64,000 nt of DNA from Rhynchopus sp. YZ270_cl-10 (taxonomy: Eukaryota; Euglenozoa; Diplonemea; Diplonemida; Diplonemidae). The stretch is from the NCBI GenBank assembly GCA_964035575.1, contig OZ037865.1:124001-188000 (forward strand), given 5' to 3'. How positions within the stretch are numbered: the stretch's first letter is position 1; each line of letters starts with the position of its first letter. The position numbers were made by a program, and so were the translations under genes. This document shows, one piece after another, positions 54,938-64,000 of this stretch. The notes beneath the pieces are model-generated. The model was not told where the DNA came from. It saw only the letters and a program-made list of their open reading frames with translations, and ran no database searches.

Positions 54938-55046
54938 CATGCCCCGAAGGCGAATACGGATTCGCCCTGTATTCGGATCCCAAAATTATTGGACTAGATT
55001 CGGATCCGAATATAGGGCGAATACGAAATCCGCCTTCGAGGTATGC
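54938..55046. mobile_element. 109-bp foldback element
   Basis: Arms GCATGCCCCGAAGGCG, AATACGGATT and TATTCGGATCC face GGATCCGAATATAG, GGCGAATACG and CGCCTTCGAGGTATGC around about 20 nt. A typical miniature palindromic element. Confidence 0.8.
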
Positions 55047-55747
55047 CTAGAGAGGGGGTGAGGCACATTCAATCGTCTTATGAAAGTGTCTGAGCAGAGC
55101 GAAGCTCAATGATGGCAGACACTAAAAACATAACCCTAGTGAGTAGCTAGGTGGGCAAAAAACGGAAAAAAAAAAACTGCCATAAAATAAATACATCACA
55201 AAAAAAATAAATAAACGTTGTTCGTTGTTCGTGCTGACGCGCCGCTCGACGCAGAACACTAAAAAAAAAAAGAGAGGGAGGAAGGGTGAAATAATACAGC
55301 AAATAAAGTGAAATGAGAAGAGGAAAAAAAAAAAGAGAGAAAATTGAAAAAGATGAAGTGTACTCTCATCACACACCATCAAAAAAATAGAAAAAGAATT
55401 TTTTTTTTTTTGGGACGATGCTCAGCGCAAATTAAAGTCCACAAAAGAAGTATAAAAAAAAAAAATGATCATGCACATGGTCCCACTTACACGGGGATAC
55501 ATGCGCATCTTTTTGGGGGAAAACAATTCAAAGTTTTTTTTGTTTTGTTTTCTGTTGTTAGCGCAGACACGCGTCTTCGATGTTAGGCGTTTAGCCCTGC
55601 CCCATTGAGAAGCAGCAGTAGCACTTCCAGATACCACAAGAACCTATTGTTTTTTTGTAAAGAAGGAGCAAGTTTTAGGTCTGGAACAAATTGGAAGTTG
55701 GAAATGCCCCACTCATCTACAGAAAAAAAAAAAGAAAAGAAGAACAG

Positions 55748-55788
55748 CTTATAAGATGAACCTAAGCCTCTCGTGCTTAGCCACCTAT
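55748..55788 (+). repeat. Hairpin repeat A (near consensus)
   Basis: AAGATGAACCTAAGCCTCTC followed by GTGCTTAGCCACC and an A-run. Stem CTAAGC/GCTTAG with loop CTCTCGT. Confidence 0.85.
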
Positions 55789-56080
55789 TAAAAAAAAAAA
55801 CTATGCGGAAAATAGCCCCTAGTTAGGTCAAATGACCCAAACAAAATAAAGACAAAATAAAATTAAGTCGACGCGCACAATACGTGCCACACATTACGTA
55901 CTGATAGGTTACTAAAACAAAGCTTAAAACATGAGATGTCCTGTACCTCTTGTACTGCAGATGTAAAAAGAAAAACTGAAAACAGGAAACAGGAAAGAAA
56001 TAGTGAGAAAAGACGCAAAATTTGTCTCTCTTCAGTTCGATAAAAGAAAACGAACCGTAAAAAAAAAAAAAGTTTTTGGC

Positions 56081-56115
56081 AAGAAGAACCTATGTTCTCT
56101 TGGTTTTAGTCACCT
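56081..56115 (+). repeat. Hairpin repeat A (divergent)
   Basis: AAGAACCTATGTTCTCTTGG followed by TTTTAGTCACCTC. Confidence 0.5.
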
Positions 56116-56671
56116 CAAAAAACTCCGCATTTGATGGGAAATGGGATGTGGGCATAAACACAGTGGGAGAGGGTTTGATGGTGTATGAAATGTTTTGCAC
56201 AGGTCGTTGCATGTTGACACACTTGCAGATGATCATTCCATCCCATTCTTGCGCCCCTGATACGTCGTCACCCCTCACGCATGAGCACAGTACATTGCAT
56301 AGTAGTCCGTACGACGTACCACGTAGCGCAGCACCTTGTCATGTCATCGATACTAAATATTTCATAATAAATAGAGATGGAAAATGTGCCAAACGCCTCA
56401 CCGTGCATCGGTGGACACAGGGTACTATAAATACTACGACGTTCGTATTGGTTGCTAATCTTGTTGGTTTAGTGTCGCTGTTAATAAGAGTCCACACATA
56501 ATTTGCGTCAAGGTTATAAAGCAGAGAAAATTGGCCGAAATAAGATGGAAAAGTTGTAGCTTGTTTTGTATGGTTCATCTCACAAAAAAAAACGTTGGTC
56601 GTACAAAAAAAAATATCGGAAAGATAGTTTGTGCCAAATGTGTTTCCACAAACCTTCCGTCACCCAGGGTG

Positions 56672-56711
56672 AGGTTAGGTGAGGTACAGTATTCAAATCG
56701 ATGCAGGGGCC
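56672..56711 (-). repeat. Diverged relative of the 269-bp repeat
   Basis: TAGGTGAGGTACAGTATTCA followed by AATCGATG matches the complement of the 269-bp unit's CATCGATTT part with few changes. Confidence 0.55.
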
Positions 56712-57598
56712 AACAAATGGGGTGATCGGGACCCATATTCCCAGTGCTTCTCTTCTGCCTTTGGGGAGAACCAGAAAATTCCTGCATGGTCCTGAATTTC
56801 TCGTATTTTTCCCTGTCTGGTTCTGACCACCAATAAATGGGAATGCCAATAAAATGGGCCCAAATCCCCAAGAACAAAATAAGAATAAAAAGGTGCAAAT
56901 TAATTTAAAAAGAAAAGGGGGGGTGGATTACACTGAGTTGGTGGGGGGGGGAAGAAAAAGCGTTACACATTTATTGTGGGGTTGTCACCCCCCCCCTTTT
57001 GTCCGAAAAATAACTGAACCAAAATAATATTATAGAAACCCTGGAGGGTGAATGTGCGTTCATGTGTACACTCCAAGATAATGGAGTCTAAAGGGGCAAA
57101 GAGGAAACGAGCACGCAACTGGAGTACTTTTGTGTATCAGCATTGAAAAATAACATTGCTGACCAATGGTACACTCCAATACGGTTGCCCCCCTTGTTTT
57201 GGTTTTGTAGATGATTAGTAGACAGCTTGCACACCTTTCCGCTGAAGTGTGTCACGAAAAACAAGTTTCTTGGCTGTTTTGCTGTCTTCAAGGTTCTATT
57301 ATGTCGCACTTCCTTTTCTAAAAGGACGTACATTGATATAACAAACTCATTTGAAAACATATGCCTGGCACTCTTCCTAGGAGACTGTAATGTCTTCCCG
57401 ACAGAGCATTGACAAAAAGAAAAATAAAGAGTTTTAAACAGGAAGGAGTCCACTGCAAGGGGGTTTTATGACAAAAAAAAAAAACGCAGGAAAAGTACTG
57501 TGGATTTGTTTGTATAGCTCAACAAAAACCACTGTACCAAAATGTGTCAATTAAACCTAGGAAGAAAACTACAAAACAACACACATTTCAAAACTTCA

Positions 57599-58312
57599 TC
57601 ACCAATCATCCCTTCCCTCCTTCCCCCCCTCCACCGGCACTGGGGACACTACCTCCATGCCGGGATCCGTCCCGAAGGAGAGGTTGCGCTCTCTTGCATC
57701 TATATCACTGTGTCGTATGGTAGGGTCTGAGCGGAGCGTGCTATTCCTTCTGCGGGAGTGGTTTGGTATGTCGACACTCCAGCCTGGCCCATAGACGTCC
57801 ATATTAGCCTGCTCGGCAGGGAGCTGCACACACTGTGGTGTGGTCTGCGGCAGGGCGACACCGTTGTTCGCACTGTCGGTGTGGACGTGGGGTGCGTCGT
57901 GTTCGTCTGATGCGTTGGTTGCATACCGTCTGCGAGGACACAGCCTCCGCAAGCAGCCACGCTTTGTCATACCTATCGCCGTCACCTCATTGCTCCCTTT
58001 GAAACAGTACACATAAACGAGGAGACACCCCACCAAAACCCCTGCAGTGATCCCTACTACGAGAAAGGCTGCGAGCCACCCGGTCGACCGGCAGTGTCCT
58101 GTGGTGGTGCCGTCACTGCCCTGCGAGCGTTCGCAGGAGGTCCAAGGACAGTCGCAGCGTGTTGCGGTGCTTGGGTTTGCTGCACTGCCTTCGCAGAATT
58201 CGCTTCCGGGGAGAGTCTCTGAGCATGCGTTGCAGGTGTGCAGCATGGCAACAAAGGGGAAGAAGAGAAGGGCACGGCGGAGAAGAAGCACCCCGCCAGA
58301 GACTCCTTCCAT
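57599..58312 (-). CDS. Single-pass membrane protein with small Cys-rich ectodomain
   Basis: A single exon, 237 residues from ATG 58312. A signal peptide (RRALLFFPFVAMLHTCNAC) is followed by a short Cys-rich ectodomain (about residues 28-75; CSETLPGSEFC, CDCPWTSC). One TM helix follows (WLAAFLVVGITAGVLVGCLL), then a basic, Cys-containing juxtamembrane patch (KRGCLRRLCPRRRY, possibly palmitoylated). The cytoplasmic tail is Ser/Pro-rich, about 120 residues. No family recognised. The layout is that of a type I surface protein. The longer upstream frame has no ATG. A strong C/T tract (CTCTCCAATCTTCTCCCTTC) precedes the start, but no AG is close. A hairpin repeat A lies about 310 bp upstream. Confidence 0.65.
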   Translation of the reverse strand: MEGVSGGVLLLRRALLFFPFVAMLHTCNACSETLPGSEFCEGSAANPSTATRCDCPWTSCERSQGSDGTTTGHCRSTGWLAAFLVVGITAGVLVGCLLVYVYCFKGSNEVTAIGMTKRGCLRRLCPRRRYATNASDEHDAPHVHTDSANNGVALPQTTPQCVQLPAEQANMDVYGPGWSVDIPNHSRRRNSTLRSDPTIRHSDIDARERNLSFGTDPGMEVVSPVPVEGGKEGRDDW

Positions 58313-58989
58313 TGTGTTGGCAGTGCGGACAGAAGAGAGAAGGGAGAAGATTGGAGAGGAAATGAGGTAATGAAAGGTTAGTGCTCTAAATGGTTGCAAT
58401 TATGCAAAAAATCCCCAAAGGTTTTGTAGAACGACTGAGCAGGGTCGGGGGGTTTTTTTGCACAACCAAAATGCGTTTGCTCATACAACCGCGGGGTGGT
58501 GTTGTGCTGTGTTGTGGTTCTGTTGTGAGGGTTGTGTTTGAAGGGTTTGAGGGAGGGTGGTGAATTTTTCATAAAAAAGGGTGGGTCATAGACTATTTGG
58601 AAGTGGATAAAAAGAAGAGCTTGTAAGATGATCCTAAGCCTCTCAGTGCTTAGTCCCACTTGGAAAAAAAAAAACGATGATTTTGAGGCGAGAGTGGAGA
58701 GAGTGTTTTATAGCACAATATGTCAGTCATGTAACCTCAAAAGTCTGATCTGGATGGACAGCAACAATGGGGTTCTTGCGTGCTAGAGAATATATAACCC
58801 CCCCCAACCCCCCCTACCCGGAAAATTTGTGAACCCCTTCCCCATGATGACCTTCAAAGGGGCGCAGGAGGAAAAGTGGTCATGCTCCTCTGAAATGCAC
58901 CACTATTGCCTCTCGTGATCCCATTCTCGCACAATACACGCACTATGGCTCGCACTGTTCCGATTAGGAACAAGGCTTTCAAAACTTCG
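58313..58989. other. Spacer between propeller gene 3 and the membrane protein
   Basis: It contains an A repeat at 58621 and C-runs near 58800. No gene seen. Confidence 0.6.
58621..58660 (+). repeat. Hairpin repeat A
   Basis: AAGATGATCCTAAGCCTCTC followed by AGTGCTTAGTCCCAC and an A-run. Stem CTAAGC/GCTTAG with loop CTCTCAGT. Confidence 0.8.
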
Positions 58990-60171
58990 TCACATCACGG
59001 AACACCCACGCTGTGACAGAGGGTCTTCAGCCTGCGCTACCCTTAAGGCAAGCTCCTCTTCTCCCACGTCTGGCGGCATGTCTCGTGTGTGCAGGCGGTG
59101 GCCTGACACGAGGATGTGTCCTAGATCACGCGACACACAGAACGCCACTACGTCATGGCCGAGCGCGACAAAGTTTGTGCGGACACCTGAGCGGAGGTCC
59201 CACTTTGTGACACTGTCGTCTGCGGTGAGCGCAAAGAGGTAGCGCGCACAGGGGCTCATCTGCATGCTGCGTACTGGGGCGGTGTGCTCGACGTCTATCC
59301 TCTCCTCTTCACCTTGGCAGGCAAAGACGCTTACGGTTTTGCCAGATGAAGCTGCCAGGCGGGTGCCGCAGATGGAGTAGTCGACGGTGCTGTTCGCTGT
59401 GGTGCCGAGGGGAAAGGTGTGCGTGGTCTTGCCTGATTTGACTTCGAGGACACGGAGTGTGGCGTCGGTGATGCATGCGATGCACTTTACGGTTTGGTTC
59501 AAGGTCATCTGCAGCACCTCGTGGCCGATGTCGATCATGCGGAAGCGTGCTCCGGTGGCAATGCAGAAGAGGCTGACGAAGTTCGCGTGCGCCACTGCAA
59601 CCGCCTTCTCGCAGGCCCACAGGGAGAAGCTCCGCACCACCGACCCACACTCCAGCTCCGCCTTCAGCTCCACCGCAGCCTCCTCCTGCGCCCACCCAAG
59701 CACCACCACCACGCTTCCGCGCACCTCGGAGTACAGCAGCAGGTGGTCGCTCAGAACGACCTCCCCAACAGCAACATGCTTCACAAGCTGCTTCGTTGTA
59801 CCCTCCACAAGGTCGATGATGGTGATGCCCGCTGCACTGCTACTTCCGGCCGCACACCACCGTGCACAGGCTGCGATGCTTAAGGTGTCAAACTCATTGC
59901 CCTCTGGGTGGTACTCAACCGGCGCACGCCACTGCGCGGAGGTGAGCCTCACGACCACCGTGGCGCCGGAGGTGAGCGACGTGTTCGCGATGTCTGTACT
60001 GTTGTCGATGAACTGCGTCGCATAGGCCCCCAATACTTCTATGTCGACACTCGAAGAAAAGGGGCGCATGACGTGACACATCTGGTTCTTCAGGTTGCGC
60101 ACCGTATCCTCCATGCACGTAGACATGACCTCGACCTGTCCTGTGTCCGCACATTCCACGAAGAATTCCAT
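58990..60171 (-). CDS. Ubiquitin-like head plus WD-type propeller, member 3
   Basis: A single exon, 393 residues from ATG 60171. Residues 1 to about 80 are ubiquitin-like (MEFFVECADTGQVEVMSTCM, TSGATVVVRL). Weak propeller blades follow. The clearest is MQMSPCARYLFALTADDS ending VTKWDLRSG, which closely parallels FSACSRYLFTCSDGG/LQQWDARSG of member 1. The C-terminus ends CSVM, a good CaaX box for farnesylation, matching CVCS in member 1. Membrane anchoring is inference. A hairpin repeat A lies about 410 bp upstream. No acceptor-like AG is close to this ATG. Confidence 0.7.
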   Translation of the reverse strand: MEFFVECADTGQVEVMSTCMEDTVRNLKNQMCHVMRPFSSSVDIEVLGAYATQFIDNSTDIANTSLTSGATVVVRLTSAQWRAPVEYHPEGNEFDTLSIAACARWCAAGSSSAAGITIIDLVEGTTKQLVKHVAVGEVVLSDHLLLYSEVRGSVVVVLGWAQEEAAVELKAELECGSVVRSFSLWACEKAVAVAHANFVSLFCIATGARFRMIDIGHEVLQMTLNQTVKCIACITDATLRVLEVKSGKTTHTFPLGTTANSTVDYSICGTRLAASSGKTVSVFACQGEEERIDVEHTAPVRSMQMSPCARYLFALTADDSVTKWDLRSGVRTNFVALGHDVVAFCVSRDLGHILVSGHRLHTRDMPPDVGEEELALRVAQAEDPLSQRGCSVM

Positions 60172-60574
60172 CAAAAAAAGTTAGCCAAGATGAAAGGGGT
60201 TTGATAAAGCGTGTGGAAACCTAATGTTCCACACAGCGAAGAAAAAGAAAGGGACAAAAAAAAAGGGGGTTTTATGCAAAAAGAGTGCTTTGGGAGAGAG
60301 GAGGGTTTGTACAACGGGATGGTGGTTGCTGTAGGTTGAAAGGAGTGGTGTTGAGAGGAGGAACAGATTTTGAGGGAAAAAAAAAATAGAATTGTGGAGA
60401 TGCATCTTGTTTTTTAAAAGGTTTTCATCAAATATAACAAAAGGATTTTTTTTTGGGGGGTTTGCTTGGGTACAAATTGTGGGGAATAAAGAGAAAGAAA
60501 AAATAAAGAATGAATCATAAAGCCCCGAACTCAAAAAGAACGGGAAAATTTCCAAGATTAAAAAAGAACAATTT

Positions 60575-60612
60575 TATAAGATGAACCGAAGCCTCTCACC
60601 TGAGTCACCTTG
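60575..60612 (+). repeat. Hairpin repeat A
   Basis: AAGATGAACCGAAGCCTCTC followed by ACCTGAGTCACC and an A-run. Confidence 0.7.
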
Positions 60613-61036
60613 AAAAAAAAAAAAACTGGTTTTATTTGGGTCACACTCTGGTTAGGTAATACAGAAACCTAAAGCATGAAGTATATTGGGTCACCTCGAA
60701 GTGAGGAGGGTACGAGGGATTTAACACTGCTTGGGTAAGAAAACATTTGCTTCGGTATTCTGTAGGTTCAGTGCCGCCGCCGTTCAGACAGCGCTTCACT
60801 GTCATTATTATGTTTTTGTGGGGGAGTGGGGGGGTAATTACACTGGTACCCACCTCCGCTTTTTTTTTACAACAAATCCCAAAGAAATGTGTTACGTGTA
60901 CTCAACTGCCATTGTAGGGCTATTATGCTTGACGTTTGTTGTATAAACCAACCTTTTTTTTGAAATGCAAAAGAGAAGTTGAAAGGTGCAAACCCCCTTC
61001 ACCGTTCAGCGAATGCAGGCATTCTCCGCGGGGGGA

Positions 61037-61072
61037 GATAAAAAGACTTCTCTCGTGACAGTGTGCTGCGGA
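61037..61072 (+). repeat. Hairpin repeat B (partial)
   Basis: AAAAAGACTTCTCTCGTGAC followed by AGTGTGCTG. The CTCTCGTGACAGTG core is that of family B. Confidence 0.55.
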
Positions 61073-61463
61073 ACCATTTTGGTAGATGACCGGGTACACC
61101 GGGTAGCTCAATGCAAACCCGTTTCCTACATCCGTTTCTTTGTGATCCCATTTTTTTTTTGGGATTTGCACATTCGCACAAAACCTAAACCAAAGATCGG
61201 CCTAGGTCAGGGGAGGTGGGGGTGGTGGCTGTATAGTGATTACTTGCCCATCACAATACAGAATACACAATTCACAACACAGCCACTAATGGGGAGAGCT
61301 GGGGGTGCTACACTTCTTCTCGCAGTTAAAAAAAAATGCTGCAAAAAAAAGCACCGATGGTCATATAACAACTGTATTAATTTGATTACATTTTCAGTTT
61401 TTTTTGGGGGGGTTTAAAAATGGGGTTACAAAATTTAGTGTTAAAAAACATCCGAAAAAGGTT

Positions 61464-61496
61464 GATAGATGAATACGCCTCGCTGCATATGCATTA
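61464..61496 (+). repeat. Hairpin repeat A (divergent)
   Basis: TAGATGAATACGCCTCGCTG followed by CATATGCATT. Confidence 0.5.
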
Positions 61497-62293
61497 AAGA
61501 ACGGGCGGTTATCATCAAACCATTCCCCAAATAAAAGAAAACGAAAGGTCTCGACGAAAGTCAAGGGAGGTGGGTGGGGGTGGGGAATTTGTCACAAAAA
61601 AGAAAAGAGGGTGGCATCTTTTGTGTGAAAAGACTCACCACACTCTTTGGTGTTTACTTTCATGAGGGTGAACAAACTAAATTTGGTCGATGCTACAGGG
61701 GTTAAAAAAAGTACGGAAAGGAACAGAAAACGTCCGCTTTCCAGACTATCATGATCTCACACACTTCTGAAGAAAGTGTATTTCCCTCCTCCAAGCGGGC
61801 CTTTGTTTGTGTGCTGGACCGGCCTCCAACACCTCGATAGCTTCTGACGACCGGGCACCGTTTGCACCCTTTGACGGGACGGGATCCCTGCATCTCGTGT
61901 CTCCTCTATCGCTGTGTACCACACCACTCACATCGTAAACACCGACCAAGCAAAAAGTTTGTTCACCCTTATTATTTTCCTCTCAATATCTGGGGCGGAA
62001 TTACATATTTTTTTTCGAAATATTGGGGTTACATTCATTACAACATGCACCAGCAGCCATTCGATGCTCGGGCAGGCACTCCACCAAAAAAAAAAAACGA
62101 GAACAAATTGGCAGCAGTCAGTGTAGCTAACAGTCTTCTCTTTATGCAATAGTACAGTACTGCTTATTGAGCTCTCGATAAAATACCGCATTCCATTTGA
62201 CAAACAAAACACGTAAACATGCTTCAAACAGTCAAATCGGTGTGTACAACGTGCCCAAAAATAAAATGAACAAACTTTTGAACAAAAAAAATT

Positions 62294-62330
62294 AAGTTGA
62301 AATACAACAGCCCTGCTGACGACGTACCTA
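62294..62330 (+). repeat. Hairpin repeat B
   Basis: GTTGAAATACAACAGCCCTG followed by CTGACGACGTACC. An A copy follows 75 bp later. Confidence 0.65.
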
Positions 62331-62338
62331 AATAAAGA

Positions 62339-62380
62339 TTCATACACTTTCCCTTCGAAGAGAAAGCACACAACGACGTT
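62339..62380 (+). repeat. Repeat D, copy 2
   Basis: ATACACTTTCCCTTCGAAGA followed by GAAAGCACACAACGACGTT. It matches 16145-16185. Confidence 0.6.
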
Positions 62381-62404
62381 TTCTCTAAATCAAAGAAAAG
62401 TTAT

Positions 62405-62437
62405 CAGATGAATGTGCCTCACGTACGTACACATCCA
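62405..62437 (+). repeat. Hairpin repeat A
   Basis: CAGATGAATGTGCCTCACGT followed by ACGTACACATCC. Stem ATGTG/CACAT. Confidence 0.7.
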
Positions 62438-62898
62438 AAGGTACAAAACACCACAAACCAACGGAAAGCAACCTCCACACGTTAACCTCCTCTCTGAAAC
62501 ACGGACCGTGCCTGTGTTTTGAAAGCAAATGTGGGTAGTTCCTCAGCGTGTGTTCTATGGTTCATTATGAAGGGTGCATCTGTTGCAACTTCAACTATTT
62601 TTTCGAAAAAAGGTCGAATTTGTGCACCATTCCTGGGGTCAAACAAGACAGATTTGACATCTTTTATTTAAACAGAGAACGTTGAAGTGCAGAAGCCAGA
62701 CTGAACACTGACAAAAAAAAATTGAAAATATTCTGCCGTTCCCTTTTGTTGGACCCAGGTCGCAAAAAAGAAAACTTTTTATGCCAAAAATTGTCCAATT
62801 CGCTGCACATAACCTTCATTTCGCACCCCCAACCCTTAAGCGTACCGTAAGAGCCCCATCCCACCCCTTTAAATATATCACAAAGCACTCTTCATATG

Positions 62899-64000
62899 TC
62901 ATTCCTGTGATAGCGTATCAGCGTCGTGCCCATAGTAGTAGGAGGAGACACACCAGCGCGCAAAGGTCACGCAGACAAGATGCTTGGACATGAGCAGGGG
63001 GAGGAAGTACGCTGCTATGTCCGTCTCGTCCCAGGCCACTCCTGTGCACTCCGGGCTGAGCGGGTCGTTGCTTGCGATGTAGCTATGTGTGTGGTGGATA
63101 AGCTTGGGCACGGCAGCCTCGCTTACACAGCCCCAGTTCAGTGCGGTCAGCAGCACCGTGATCACCGAGAACCAACAGGGCCGGTAGAACCCTGTTTCCA
63201 GCATCTTCTGCATGCCGAGGAGGAGTGCAGGGCACAACGCCTTTCTCGTGCTGGGGTGCACCAGAAGGTTGAAGACAGAGCCCAGGGCGTTCTGCACGAG
63301 GATGAGTTCGTAGGGGACGGAGTCTCTTGTGGCAAGGGGCAGGTGCATGAGGACCTTGGAGCACACCTGGAGGAGTTCGGTGACGACGGCATCGGGGATG
63401 AGCACGCTGGAGGGGGAGAGGAGGTTGAAGAGGGCTTGGAAGGCCTCGGCACGGAGGCGGTCCGAGATGGTGTCCGCGCTGGCAAGCACGACCAGGCCCT
63501 GCACCGCGTCGCTGTCGTCGGAGCGCACAAAGGTGGACCCATGCTTGCGTTTGTAGCGTGCAATCTCAAAGATTGCCTTGCAGTACCCCACCTTCACCGC
63601 CTCGCTTGCATCGCCACGTAGCAAACGGTAGAACGGTGCCAAAGGTGCAGACATCTCCAACGCGAGCGTCAGATGGATGCGCAGCAGCACCTCCCTATTC
63701 TTCGGCAGCAGGCGTGTGTCAAACATAAGCGTCTTTGAGTTGTCGATGTCCAGAATCGTCTCCGTAGTGAGCGCCGCGCCATCTAAGTTGTCGCGCAAGG
63801 AGATCGCACAGTGCGAGCCGTAATAGTGGTTCGTCATCTCTGGTGTCCACGTGTTTGTCGTCCAGATGCGGACTACACCTGTCTGCACTGGAACCTCCTC
63901 TTGGTGTGTGCCGGTTGGTGCACGCAGGTCGACTTCGATCTGCCATTTGATGGGCGAGCCCAAAGCGTCTCTGCTGAAGGAGAACTCACGGCTGCGGCGT
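62899..64000 (-). CDS. ARM/HEAT-like helical repeat protein, 5' end outside window
   Basis: The frame is open from the right edge of the window to the stop at 62899, about 367 codons, with no need for a start inside. The first visible part is beta-rich (WQIEVDLRAPTG, ALTTETILDIDNSKTLMF). The rest is helical, with ARM/HEAT-like patterns (EAVKVGYCKAIFEIARY, LRAEAFQALFNLLSPSS, LVQNALGSVFNLLVHP, CWFSVITVLLTALN). I do not recognise a specific family; Ric-8-like and importin-like folds would look similar at this level. It continues the one-way minus-strand array. Confidence 0.65.
   Translation of the reverse strand, partial: RRSREFSFSRDALGSPIKWQIEVDLRAPTGTHQEEVPVQTGVVRIWTTNTWTPEMTNHYYGSHCAISLRDNLDGAALTTETILDIDNSKTLMFDTRLLPKNREVLLRIHLTLALEMSAPLAPFYRLLRGDASEAVKVGYCKAIFEIARYKRKHGSTFVRSDDSDAVQGLVVLASADTISDRLRAEAFQALFNLLSPSSVLIPDAVVTELLQVCSKVLMHLPLATRDSVPYELILVQNALGSVFNLLVHPSTRKALCPALLLGMQKMLETGFYRPCWFSVITVLLTALNWGCVSEAAVPKLIHHTHSYIASNDPLSPECTGVAWDETDIAAYFLPLLMSKHLVCVTFARWCVSSYYYGHDADTLSQE

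Larger units (their letters stand above)
53442..57598. other. Long spacer, no intact gene
   Basis: 53520-53930 is GC-rich with several short hairpins and no clear frame. 54938-55046 is a foldback. A repeats lie at 55748 and 56081. The rest is AT-rich with homopolymers. No gene seen. Confidence 0.55.
60172..62898. other. Spacer with A, B and D repeats
   Basis: AT-rich. A at 60575, 61464, 62405; B at 61037 and 62294; repeat D at 62339. Frames around 61740-61930 are mixed and weak. No gene seen. Confidence 0.6.

Noticed and set aside
5237-62437. A-type hairpins as hammerhead ribozymes, SECIS elements, histone 3' hairpins or C/D snoRNAs
   Set aside because: They lack the CUGANGA/GAAA core, the SECIS AA and quartet arrangement, and the 4-nt histone loop. 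The GATGA head resembles a C box in a few copies, but a matching D box is missing in most.

Overview
The window looks like nuclear DNA of a free-living flagellate protist. It carries eukaryotic families: lipin, polycystin, a SAC phosphoinositide phosphatase, a Canopy-type ER protein, an RCC1-like protein and an ABCB-type transporter. Genes are GC-rich, with few, short GT-AG introns. The long AT-rich spacers are full of homopolymers, satellites, foldbacks and small inverted-repeat elements. Every host gene I can support (12, plus one weaker ORF) is on the minus strand. Several start codons have a pyrimidine-rich tract and an AG about 7-26 nt upstream. A one-way gene array with such acceptor-like sites, together with ordinary cis introns, suggests a spliced-leader organism with introns. 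My best guess is a euglenozoan such as a diplonemid. A dinoflagellate relative or another protist is not excluded, and I saw no rRNA, tRNA or spliced-leader gene to settle it.

Layout, low to high coordinate (against transcription): a weak basic low-complexity ORF (519-1379); a 13-bp satellite and a decayed Cys-rich locus (2.2-3.8 kb); a repeat-rich stretch (4-7.7 kb); lipin (7762-10490); a PaaK-like adenylate-forming protein (11367-13199); a 1.95-kb foldback element (14145-16092); propeller gene 1 (16260-17477); Canopy fused to a discoidin-like domain (19439-20743); RCC1-like (21519-22622); an ABC half transporter with three exons (23289-26505); polycystin (28605-32124); a nested mobile-element block (33976-40242); more small inverted-repeat elements (40.5-42.5 kb); SAC phosphatase (about 44245-48586); propeller gene 2, frame-broken by a 31-bp duplication (49002-50106), with a duplicated copy of its 3' end upstream; a 269-bp perfect tandem duplication (52904-53441); a one-pass membrane protein (57599-58312); propeller gene 3 (58990-60171); and an ARM/HEAT-like gene that runs off the right edge (62899->64000).

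Several products act on membranes or lipid signalling: lipin (phosphatidate to diacylglycerol), SAC phosphatase, ABC transporter, polycystin channel, and propellers that may be prenylated. This is a list of neighbours, not evidence for one pathway.

The most interesting unexplained signal is a dispersed family of short hairpin repeats, called A, B and C here. About 35 copies lie between genes and in one intron, and all I found have the same orientation relative to transcription. In the best copies the stem sequence changes while pairing is kept.
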